DNA of 64,000 bases from NCBI RefSeq assembly GCF_900102535.1, contig NZ_FNBP01000004.1, forward strand, positions 248,001 to 312,000, written 5' to 3'. Below, piece by piece: positions 28,396 through 35,757 of the stretch. Both the position numbers and the translations under genes were made by a program. Under the pieces are notes generated by a model that had not been told where the DNA came from, made no database searches, and saw only the letters and a list, made by a program, of their open reading frames with translations. This DNA comes from Sulfitobacter delicatus (GTDB lineage Bacteria > Pseudomonadota > Alphaproteobacteria > Rhodobacterales > Rhodobacteraceae). Positions within the stretch are counted from its first letter, which is position 1, and each line of letters begins with the position of its first letter.

Positions 28396-29687
28396 GCCTG
28401 TCAGAGACCGCCCCGATCGCTCAAAGCGTCACAGCACCCAAGATGTCCATTCGTCGGGTCAGCCTGCTGGGCGCCTTGTTCATCGCCACCGGCCCAATTG
28501 CCATGGCGCTTTACACCCCTGCGATGGCCGAAGTGGTTGCGGCTTACGGCACGACGAACTCTTTAGTGAAGATGACGCTGACCCTCTATTTCGCCGGGTT
28601 CGCCACGGCGCAGTTGATCGCGGGGCCGGTGTCAGACGCATTGGGCCGCAAGCCCGTGATCATCAGCTTTATGTTGCTCTTTGTCGCGGCAAGTCTACTG
28701 GCGCTCATCGCGCCGACAATCGAGACCCTAATCGCCGCGCGGTTCATGCAAGGTGTGGGGGCGAGCGCCGGCGTGGCAATATCGCGCGCTCTTGTCCGCG
28801 ATTTGTTTGAGGGGGACGAATCCTCGCGCATCATGAACCTCATGGGCATCATCCTCGCCGTCGCACCGGCCATGGCCCCTGCCCTCGGCGGCATGGCTGT
28901 CACTCATGCGGGGTGGAGGTCGGTCTTTGCGCTGATGATGCTATTCGGTCTCGTGGTCGTCAGCTTTTCGATCTGGAGCCTGCGGGAAACCATTGTGCCA
29001 GACCGCAGCCGCTTGAACCTGCGCGCCTTGGGCCGATCTTACCTTACGCTCGCCGGGAACCGTCACTTCATGACCTCTTCCCTGACCATTGCAGGCTCCA
29101 TTGGTGCGATTTATGCGCTGGCCACGGTCCTACCTTTCATACTGATGCAAAAGCTGGGGCTTAGCCCCACTGCTTTCGGACTATGGATGCTGTCACAATC
29201 GGGTAGCTTCTTTCTCGGCTCCCTGCTGGTGCGGCAATTAATGAAACGCTATAGCGCCTATGACCTTGTCGCGCCGGGCTTGGGGGTGATCCTCCTTGGC
29301 AGCGCACTGATCTTCTCGCTGCTCTTTGGTGCGCCATCGGTCCTTCGGGTGATGCTGCCGGTCGCCGTCTATACCTTCGGCATCGCCTTCGTCATGCCCG
29401 CCATGTCCACCGCCGCACTGGCCCCCTTTCCCCGCATCGCCGGAGCAGCCTCCTCGCTGATGGGGTTCCTCCAGATGGGCGCGGGGCTTCTCGTGGGCTC
29501 TATCGCGGCGCTCTTCGATAACCCAGTTGTCGCGCTCGCCATCTTGATCCCGACGATGGGCGTTGTGGCCAGCCTGTCCTATGCGCTCTATCGCAGCGCG
29601 CCCCATCTGGCCGAGCCAGAGCCACGCAAGGACGTGATCAGCGGACCGCCTGCTGGGCGTAGTTGGGTGCCGTCGGACAAGGATTAA
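28392..29687 (+). CDS. Bcr/CflA-type MFS drug efflux transporter
   Basis: 431 residues, 12 membrane helices. The motif A region GPVSDALGRKPVII and the motif C-like RFMQGVGASAGVAISRALVRD are typical of Bcr/CflA drug:H+ antiporters. Coupled to marR. Last gene before the island attachment site. Confidence 0.9.
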   Translation: MSLSETAPIAQSVTAPKMSIRRVSLLGALFIATGPIAMALYTPAMAEVVAAYGTTNSLVKMTLTLYFAGFATAQLIAGPVSDALGRKPVIISFMLLFVAASLLALIAPTIETLIAARFMQGVGASAGVAISRALVRDLFEGDESSRIMNLMGIILAVAPAMAPALGGMAVTHAGWRSVFALMMLFGLVVVSFSIWSLRETIVPDRSRLNLRALGRSYLTLAGNRHFMTSSLTIAGSIGAIYALATVLPFILMQKLGLSPTAFGLWMLSQSGSFFLGSLLVRQLMKRYSAYDLVAPGLGVILLGSALIFSLLFGAPSVLRVMLPVAVYTFGIAFVMPAMSTAALAPFPRIAGAASSLMGFLQMGAGLLVGSIAALFDNPVVALAILIPTMGVVASLSYALYRSAPHLAEPEPRKDVISGPPAGRSWVPSDKD

Positions 29688-29743
29688 GGCCGCGTCCTAA
29701 CGACGGACTCGGGCGGTTGCTTCGACAACTATTTAGGTGAAAA

Positions 29744-29790
29744 TGGCGGACCCTAGAGGATTCGAACCTCTGGCCTCTGCCTTCGGAGGC
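29744..29790 (-). other. tRNA-Arg(CCG) 3' fragment, left attachment site of the island
   Basis: Read on the minus strand it contains an anticodon loop CTCCGAA (anticodon CCG), its 3' stem, the variable region, a full T arm (AGAGG-TTCGAAT-CCTCT), the acceptor 3' strand AGGGTCC and CCA. The 5' half is absent: upstream bases do not pair. Integration inside a tRNA gene leaves just such a displaced 3' piece at one end, with the intact gene rebuilt at the other. The integrase gene begins 186 bases away. Confidence 0.85.
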
Positions 29791-29917
29791 GCTATTGACA
29801 CCTTTCCTAATTGCGCGATAGAGCGCGACGGAGCACGATAAGATACTGAATATATTTGTATTTCCGTTTCGCTGTTCCGAAGCTTCTATCCAGAAACAGG
29901 TCGCAGCTTTCGCCCGT

Positions 29918-29938
29918 GTGCTTACGTAGTGCTTACGT
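29918..29938. repeat. Tandem 10-bp repeat by the integrase (possible arm sites)
   Basis: GTGCTTACGT occurs twice with an 11-bp period between the tRNA fragment and the integrase start. Paired short direct repeats next to att sites often bind the N-terminal arm domain of tyrosine integrases. Confidence 0.45.
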
Positions 29939-29976
29939 GAGAAGGCTGCCGGCCGATCGGAAAGGTCTGAATTCGG

Positions 29977-31293
29977 ATGGCAAAACTTACGAAACGTTTC
30001 GTCGATGCGGTCGAGATACGCGACAAAGACTATGTCGTATGGGATGATGAGTTGCCTGGCTTCGGGCTGCGCGTATTCGCCTCAGGAAAACGCAGCTACG
30101 TGATACAGTATCGTGCAGCCGGTCGCTCGCGGCGCTACGCGATCGGCCTTCATGGAGTCTGGACGCCCGAGACCGCCCGAAGGGAAGCGATGGCGCAGCT
30201 CGGCCAGGTCGCCCGCGGTGAGAACCCTGCCGAGAACCGGCAGCTCGACCGCAAAGCGATGACCGTAAAGGAACTGGCCGAGCAATACGTCAAAGCCATG
30301 GAAGCCGGGCTAATCATGGGCAAAGGCGGACGCCCAAAGCGACCGTCCACGATTTATACGAACATCGGTGCTTTGAACGGACACATCATCCCCCTGATCG
30401 GCCAACGCCGCGTGCGTGACCTCACCAAGGCCGACGTGACGAAGATGATGAACGACGTGATTGCCGGGAAAACGCGTGCTGTCAAAAAGACTGGCAAGAA
30501 GCGAGGTGTTTCTATTCTGCGCGGCGGTCGTGGAACGGCGAGCAAATGCGTCGGCCTGACAGGCTCGATGCTTACTTATGCAATTAACATCGGGATCATC
30601 GAACACAACGTCGCCCATGGTATTCGAAAGCCAAAAGATCAGGTGCGAGATCGGCGCTTAAGCGATGACGAATACCGCGAGCTTGGCAAGATGCTTCGCG
30701 AGGCTGGCGAGGACCATGAACTCGCTCCTACAATCGCTATCACACGGCTTCTCGCGCTCACCGGCTGTCGACGCGGCGAGATACTTGGCCTGAAATGGAG
30801 CGAAGTCGATTTTGAGAACAGCTGCCTGCGACTTGCGGACTCAAAGGAAGGTGCATCGACAAGACCGATCGGACTACCTGTCATCGAATTGCTCGAAGAC
30901 CGCCGAAAGACGGTTTCTGGCGACTACGTTTTTCCTGGGACACGAGCGTCACAGACCTTTGGAAGTTTTCCAAACCATTGGAACAGGATATTTGGCGGAC
31001 GCAGGATTCCCGACTTCACCGCCCACATTCTTCGGCATAGCTTCGCCAGCACGGCGAATGATCTTGGCTTCACAGAAAGCACAATTGCTGCCCTCGTCGG
31101 CCATTCGACGGGATCGATTACGAGCAAGTACATCCACTCGGTTGACAGCGTCCTCATCATTGCTGCGGATACAATTGCAGGCTATATCCAAGGCCTCCTT
31201 GACGGCGTCGAGTTCAGACACACCGCCTACGCTCTGGATCGAGCTGCACGACGCGAGGCCCTGTCGCGGTTCATAGCGCAATCAAGCGCTTAG
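29977..31293 (+). CDS. int: Tyrosine recombinase/integrase
   Basis: 438 residues. N-terminal DUF4102 arm-binding domain (FVDAVEIRDKDYVVWDDELPGFGLR, in short pieces), a SAM-like core-binding domain, then a catalytic domain with Arg in TGCRRGEILGLKW, HILRHSFAST (His-x-x-Arg), GHST, and the nucleophile Tyr in SKYIHS. It integrates the island into the tRNA-Arg gene. Preceded by GGAAAGG. Confidence 0.95.
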   Translation: MAKLTKRFVDAVEIRDKDYVVWDDELPGFGLRVFASGKRSYVIQYRAAGRSRRYAIGLHGVWTPETARREAMAQLGQVARGENPAENRQLDRKAMTVKELAEQYVKAMEAGLIMGKGGRPKRPSTIYTNIGALNGHIIPLIGQRRVRDLTKADVTKMMNDVIAGKTRAVKKTGKKRGVSILRGGRGTASKCVGLTGSMLTYAINIGIIEHNVAHGIRKPKDQVRDRRLSDDEYRELGKMLREAGEDHELAPTIAITRLLALTGCRRGEILGLKWSEVDFENSCLRLADSKEGASTRPIGLPVIELLEDRRKTVSGDYVFPGTRASQTFGSFPNHWNRIFGGRRIPDFTAHILRHSFASTANDLGFTESTIAALVGHSTGSITSKYIHSVDSVLIIAADTIAGYIQGLLDGVEFRHTAYALDRAARREALSRFIAQSSA

Positions 31294-31458
31294 AACGGTT
31301 TCTATGCTCACCCAGACAAAGATAGCTTCCAGACTGGCCGAGCTGACTGTGGAGGAGAAGTCAGAGCGAGAATTTCGACGCGTGTGCTATCCGTCGCGTT
31401 GAGGTCTCTGGATTCTCAACGATGGCGTAAAAAAAGAGCAAGAGTTCGGCGGCTTTCG

Positions 31459-31517
31459 CGTGACGGGTTTGGAGGTCGAGAGAGAGGCTTTCGGCCGCCC
31501 GTCGCGGGAGAAAACCC
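31459..31517 (+). repeat. Conserved leader repeat, copy 1 (before DUF932 gene)
   Basis: A 59-base block ending at the ATG of the DUF932 gene is nearly the same as the 60 bases before the ParB-like gene (35698-35757): both begin CGTGACGGGTTTGGAGGTCG and share GAGAG, CGGCC and GTCGCGG further on. Position and conservation suggest a common promoter, operator or RNA leader. Confidence 0.75.
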
Positions 31518-32711
31518 ATGAATACCGAGATTATCGATGCCGGGCGTGACATCAGCGGCGGCTACAAGGTGGATGTGTCGCGCGGCACAAATGTGGACCG
31601 GGTGTCGTCCGAGTGGTTCTCGCGGCCGGATGACGAGCGGTATCTGTCGCTCGACGATCTCTTCGCATCCGTCAAGGGCCGGGCGGAGCGGAGCCGGACG
31701 CGCACGGTGGAGAGTGCGGCGATCCGGGTCGAGGCGCATCGCGACAATCCGGAGAGGCTGGGGCTGGTCTTGCCCGGCGGGGATGAACCCATCGCGCCGA
31801 CCCATTGGTCCTTCGGCCAGCTCTCGAGCCTCGTTGGCGCGCCCGCGGCCTATCTGCGCCAACTGCCCGCCCCTCTGGCGGGGATCAACCTGCAATACGG
31901 CCTGACCAACCACTGGGCCGAGCAGATCAAGACCATGGAGGTCACGGATGGCCGCACGGAGCTGCGCGCCGTGACCGGCCCCGACTATGGCCGGATCTAC
32001 GACCACGAACTGGTCTCCGCCGTTCAGCGCATCGCGGGTAACGGCACCGGCGATACGCGCTGGAAGGTGCCGGGCGTGCTCGACTGGTCCACCGGCATCT
32101 ACAACCCGCGCGTGGACGTGACGAAGGAGACGACGACGCTCTACGCCTCGGACCGTGATGTGTTCCTGTTCCTCGTCGACGACCTCAACCCCATCGAGGC
32201 GGGGCTGCTCCCCGACGGCTCGCCCGACCTCTACTTTCGGGGGTTCTATTGTTGGAACTCGGAGGTAGGCGCCAAGACGCTCGGCATCGCCAGCTTCTAC
32301 CTTCGGGCGGTTTGCCAGAACCGCAACCTCTGGGGCGTTGAGGACTTCCAGGAGATCACGATCCGGCACTCGAAATACGCCGCCTCGCGCTTCGCGCATG
32401 AGGCCGCCCCGGCGCTGAGCCGTTTTGCCGAGTCCTCGCCCGCGCCCTTTATCGACGGCATCCGCGCAGCGCGCGAGAAGATCGTCGCGCGGTCGGACGA
32501 CGACCGGCAGGATTTCCTGCGCAAGCGCGGGTTCTCGAAGGCGGAGACGGGGCGGATCGTCGAGACGGTTCTGGCCGAGGAAGGCCGCCCGCCCGAGAGC
32601 GTGTTCGACTTCGTTCAGGGGATCACGGCGGTGGCCCGGTCCAAGCCGCAGCAGGATGCGCGGCTGGTGATGGAGGGGAAAGCGAAAGGGCTATTGGAGT
32701 CGGCAATGTAG
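31518..32711 (+). CDS. DUF932 domain-containing protein
   Basis: 397 residues matching the DUF932 family found on plasmids and conjugative elements (some relatives are called phage/plasmid-like or LGT proteins). Recognisable parts include YLRQLPAPLAGINLQYGL, RAVTGPDYGRIYDHELV and the C-terminal AREKIVARSDDDRQDFL region. Molecular function unknown; a role in plasmid-type maintenance or anti-defence is possible. It shares its leader with the ParB-like gene, from which it is separated by the peptide cargo operon. Confidence 0.85.
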   Translation: MNTEIIDAGRDISGGYKVDVSRGTNVDRVSSEWFSRPDDERYLSLDDLFASVKGRAERSRTRTVESAAIRVEAHRDNPERLGLVLPGGDEPIAPTHWSFGQLSSLVGAPAAYLRQLPAPLAGINLQYGLTNHWAEQIKTMEVTDGRTELRAVTGPDYGRIYDHELVSAVQRIAGNGTGDTRWKVPGVLDWSTGIYNPRVDVTKETTTLYASDRDVFLFLVDDLNPIEAGLLPDGSPDLYFRGFYCWNSEVGAKTLGIASFYLRAVCQNRNLWGVEDFQEITIRHSKYAASRFAHEAAPALSRFAESSPAPFIDGIRAAREKIVARSDDDRQDFLRKRGFSKAETGRIVETVLAEEGRPPESVFDFVQGITAVARSKPQQDARLVMEGKAKGLLESAM

Positions 32712-32758
32712 GCTGGATAAGTCCGAGGTGGTCGCTACTGCGGCCACCTCCGTTGCAC

Positions 32759-32930
32759 CTAACCGTTATGTTTGTTCGCTTCGAGCTCATTCTTACCCCC
32801 GCCGCGACCCATGGATTTGTTCCGCGCGTTCCGCCCGGCCGGTTGCGCCTCAGTGATCTCGCGGGCAAGGGCCGCGCGTTCAGCTCGTCGACTGTCCGCT
32901 TCCCTTCCTAACGCCTCCTGCCAATTGCAA
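32759..32930 (-). pseudogene. Possible protein C-terminal remnant
   Basis: In the 307-base gap after the DUF932 gene a minus-strand frame without a start reads as a charged, helical tail (EALGREADSRRAERAALARE) followed by a Gly/Lys-rich end and a stop at 32759. It could be what remains of a backbone gene cut off when cargo was inserted. Weak evidence. Confidence 0.25.
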
Positions 32931-33018
32931 CTTCGAGGCTGCGAGCGCGAACGAGGCCGCGAAGGCGATGGAGGAAGATCCGCATGCGCGACAGAAACGC
33001 CCGGAACGAATGCTCAAG

Positions 33019-34143
33019 CTATTGCGAATATTTGGGAACTCTGGAGCGGATACTTTCGGCCGTACATCCGCACTCTGATCGGGGCGGCAGATTCACGAAC
33101 GAGAGTTCGTTGGTCAGGAAGTTGAATTCACCCCGGCGGTTCCACATGGCTGGACGGAGCCTGTCAGACCTGACTGCAAGACGTAGGACTTCCGATGCCG
33201 CCAAAGACGAAGTTATCCCAGTGAGCGGGGAAAGACTTCCCAGGTTCCGCTTCGGACGCCACAGTCTCCGCACACCTTGCAGAGACTCGTCTTCGAGTTC
33301 ATCCAAAGTGATGCGCGAACAGTTGAAGCATGCAGATTCGCCGGGAGTGACCGTCATCCCAATCAGGCTCAGGTGCAGATTGTACCCGCCAGCGATGACA
33401 TATGGGATGCCTTGATGCTGGCAATACTCGTTGATCCATGCGCTTGTGATGTCCACCGACGGCTCATCGGCGCAGTTTACGATCACGTCTGGTCTTGCCT
33501 CGGAAAGCAAAGCGCGGAGTCTGTCTGCATCGCAGACATTTTCTTTGACCATCCGAACCCGAACGCCTTGTGATATCCGATGGAGGGAGGATGCGATGGC
33601 CTCGACCTTTGGGGCACCAATGTCCTCGTGAAGGAAGATCGAACGGTTAAGGTTGGATTCCTCCACATGATCGCCGTCAATCACGATGAAGTTTTCGAGG
33701 CCGGAATGAGCAAGCTGCACTGCAGTCCAGCTACCGACGGCCCCACAGCCAAGAATGGCAACCCTTGTTGAGCGGAGCCTTTCGAAGGCAGCAAACAGTT
33801 CTGCGGCAGGGAAGTAGTCTCCGAGAAAATTCAGGACGCGGTAGTGCTCGGTGGCGTCAATAGCGTCTCGAACGACCTTCGGTTCAACAGCGCACCGCTC
33901 GTGCAAGACTTCCATGAAACGCGAAATTTGCGTCACCGTAGCCCCATGCGCCTGACAGACCTCCTCAAGGCATCGGCTGCCATCAAGACTTCTGACGACA
34001 TTGGCGATTTCTGATCGTAGCCGAAATCGCATGGATCGTCGCGTAGAAGATTGAAAGAAATCAAAGATTCCGTCTCCTGCTGGGATCATGGAGATGGACG
34101 GTCGTATCAGCCAACGCGAAGTGGGTGTGAATTCAATCTGCAT
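33019..34143 (-). CDS. E1/ThiF-like adenylyltransferase with PqqD-like N-terminal domain (enzyme B)
   Basis: 374 residues. Residues about 10-90 look like a PqqD/RRE winged helix (strands, then IANVVRSLDGSRCLEEV and FMEVLHER). The E1-like domain has the ATP loop LGCGAVGSWT (131-140), SNLNR (163-167) and zinc cysteines CFNC (272-275) with ECGC (357-360). Such enzymes adenylate a carboxyl group, as in MccB and ThiF. It is the last gene of a three-gene operon, overlapping enzyme A by 11 bases. GC and codon use are lower than in the plasmid-type backbone, pointing to separate transfer. Substrate inferred: the small peptide at 35287-35496. Confidence 0.85.
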   Translation of the reverse strand: MQIEFTPTSRWLIRPSISMIPAGDGIFDFFQSSTRRSMRFRLRSEIANVVRSLDGSRCLEEVCQAHGATVTQISRFMEVLHERCAVEPKVVRDAIDATEHYRVLNFLGDYFPAAELFAAFERLRSTRVAILGCGAVGSWTAVQLAHSGLENFIVIDGDHVEESNLNRSIFLHEDIGAPKVEAIASSLHRISQGVRVRMVKENVCDADRLRALLSEARPDVIVNCADEPSVDITSAWINEYCQHQGIPYVIAGGYNLHLSLIGMTVTPGESACFNCSRITLDELEDESLQGVRRLWRPKRNLGSLSPLTGITSSLAASEVLRLAVRSDRLRPAMWNRRGEFNFLTNELSFVNLPPRSECGCTAESIRSRVPKYSQ

Positions 34144-35290
34144 GTGCCTGCAGCTTTCCTAGGTCGCCGCAGGTCGGGCACTCCGGATTTCTTCCCACCT
34201 TGAAACTGTCGATATTATATTGGTCGAAAAGGAATTCACCTCGACCTTGCTCGACATCTCCGCCTTTTTCCGAAAGGAGCCGTACGATCTTCAGGACCGC
34301 GGCCGAGGCAGCAAATGCCGACAACGACGGCAGACCCCCGAAACCGCGTCGGCGATCAACGATAGGATGGGAGATTGGTTTCCAACCGCGCAATGTCTCT
34401 TCAAAGTGTATTGCATAGCAGTCGGAGCAAGGTGTTTGGCCGGGAACAATCATCTCGCTGAGACTTGCGAGGTGAGCGTCAAAACCACCTGCAACCAGCA
34501 GGGGCAGACCCTTCTCCACACAGTATCTCGATAGCTTTATGCTTGTCGCGCCTATGTATGGCTCGTCCGCAGTGTTTATGATCAGGTCTGTATCCGCTCC
34601 GATGAGTTCTTCGACGTTCGTATCTATGTCGAGGGGGGATTGTATGGCGCGTGTTTCTGGCTCGAGCGCTTGGCTATGAACGAATTTCTCGGCAACCAAA
34701 GCCTTTGGTTCGCCGATCAGTCGGTAATCGAAAATAGCATTTCGTGTGCGATCGGCGGGCTCCAATGTCTTTGGATCAACAAGGATGAAGCGCTGGAAGC
34801 CGATCTGAACAAGCTCTCTGAGAATCCAACTGCCGACCGCGCCAATGCCAATCAGTGCGATCCTGCAGTCCATTATTCTCTTTAGGAGAGCCGTGGCCGC
34901 AGCTTCGGACTCTTCAATGTCGAGAAAGAAATTCAGCTGTCGAGAATAGCGCTCAACTTGTTCGGGGCAGAACGCATGGTGCATCCAATCCTTCCGGACA
35001 AGGATGCCCTTGCCATAAAGATATTGAATGAAGTCAACAAATGACGAAGAGTGCTTGCTGTCCAAGCTGGATGCCCGTGCTTCATACCGTGCATCCAGCT
35101 CCATGACTGACGCGGAGCCGTCTAGCCACTCGAGGCATTCAATCAAAAGCGGCGTCACCTTGAGGCGTAGCCGCTTCCTCGTGGACAGAAAGACGAAGTG
35201 AACGACGGCGTCGGGGGAAACATAAACATCCACCCCGTCCCTGAGCCAGAGACGAAGCGATCCGAATTGGTCGTCATCACCGCGGATCAA
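34133..35290 (-). CDS. E1/ThiF-like adenylyltransferase with PqqD-like N-terminal domain (enzyme A)
   Basis: 385 residues, related to enzyme B in layout but clearly diverged. Residues 15-100 are PqqD-like (VDVYVSPDAVVHFVF, ECLEWLDGSASVMELDARYE, FIQYLYGKGILV). RYSRQ at 114-118 matches the conserved arginine region of MoeB/ThiF/MccB; the ATP loop is IGIGAVGSW (147-155); zinc cysteines are CSDC (288-291) and CPTC (371-374). The start overlaps the stop of the peptide gene by four bases, so peptide and enzyme are translationally coupled. The N-terminal domain would suit leader-peptide binding. No YcaO, radical-SAM or lanthionine enzyme lies nearby. Confidence 0.86.
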   Translation of the reverse strand: MIRGDDDQFGSLRLWLRDGVDVYVSPDAVVHFVFLSTRKRLRLKVTPLLIECLEWLDGSASVMELDARYEARASSLDSKHSSSFVDFIQYLYGKGILVRKDWMHHAFCPEQVERYSRQLNFFLDIEESEAAATALLKRIMDCRIALIGIGAVGSWILRELVQIGFQRFILVDPKTLEPADRTRNAIFDYRLIGEPKALVAEKFVHSQALEPETRAIQSPLDIDTNVEELIGADTDLIINTADEPYIGATSIKLSRYCVEKGLPLLVAGGFDAHLASLSEMIVPGQTPCSDCYAIHFEETLRGWKPISHPIVDRRRGFGGLPSLSAFAASAAVLKIVRLLSEKGGDVEQGRGEFLFDQYNIDSFKVGRNPECPTCGDLGKLQAHAD

Positions 35291-35496
35291 TACTGGATCT
35301 GACCGCCCCGTACGTCGAGGAACTTGGCCCAGTCTTCATCGCTCGCAACGAAGGTCGCGTCCGCGCTGCAGGTGCGCGTGCAGCAGTCAGAGCGCCCGCC
35401 AGAACACTCCTTCGTGTACGCGGCTGCGTTCGTCATCCCCTCGGACGCTTCGATCTCCTCAAAGCCATGCTGTTCAAAGGTGTACTTGCTCGTCAT
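35287..35496 (-). CDS. Putative RiPP precursor peptide with Cys cluster
   Basis: 69 residues from the ATG at 35496, which has GGAG eight bases upstream; the frame is open further (ATG 35532, TTG 35562) but without ribosome sites. Residues 1-30 are acidic and leader-like (FEQHGFEEIEASEG). A cluster of four cysteines follows in CSGGRSDCCTRTC (31-43), then a tail ending DVRGGQIQY. It is too short and cysteine-patterned for a typical enzyme and is coupled by ATGA to enzyme A. Best read as the substrate of the two E1-like enzymes. Alternatives: a Cys metal-binding protein or a ubiquitin-like-terminus carrier. No homologue recognised. Confidence 0.65.
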   Translation of the reverse strand: MTSKYTFEQHGFEEIEASEGMTNAAAYTKECSGGRSDCCTRTCSADATFVASDEDWAKFLDVRGGQIQY

Positions 35497-35697
35497 GAAA
35501 AGCGCTCCAGACCCGTTTCCCAATTCTTTCATAATGTTACGTTTGACAGATGTTTCGGTCAACTTGAAACGGGGGTGAGATCAGAGATGATGCGAAGAAA
35601 AGCGCAAAACAAGGTCTGGCTTGTCCCGCACAGCGGACGCTCGCGCGACAAGCGTACGGTGATAGCACCTCTAGAGTGAGAGGGGTGCCGGGTTTTC

Positions 35698-35757
35698 CGT
35701 GACGGGTTTGGAGGTCGGGAGAGCGGCTCCCGGCCGGCCTGTCGCGGAGATATCCCG
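35698..35757 (+). repeat. Conserved leader repeat, copy 2 (before ParB-like gene)
   Basis: The partner of the block at 31459-31517, again ending exactly at a start codon. Differences are mostly single bases, several of which keep GC-rich pairing partners (GGCTCCCGGCC against GGCTTTCGGCC). It lies just upstream of, and divergent to, the peptide operon. Confidence 0.75.

Noticed and set aside
29744-29790. Functional tRNA gene
   Set aside because: Only the part from the anticodon loop to CCA exists; the D arm and acceptor 5' strand are absent.
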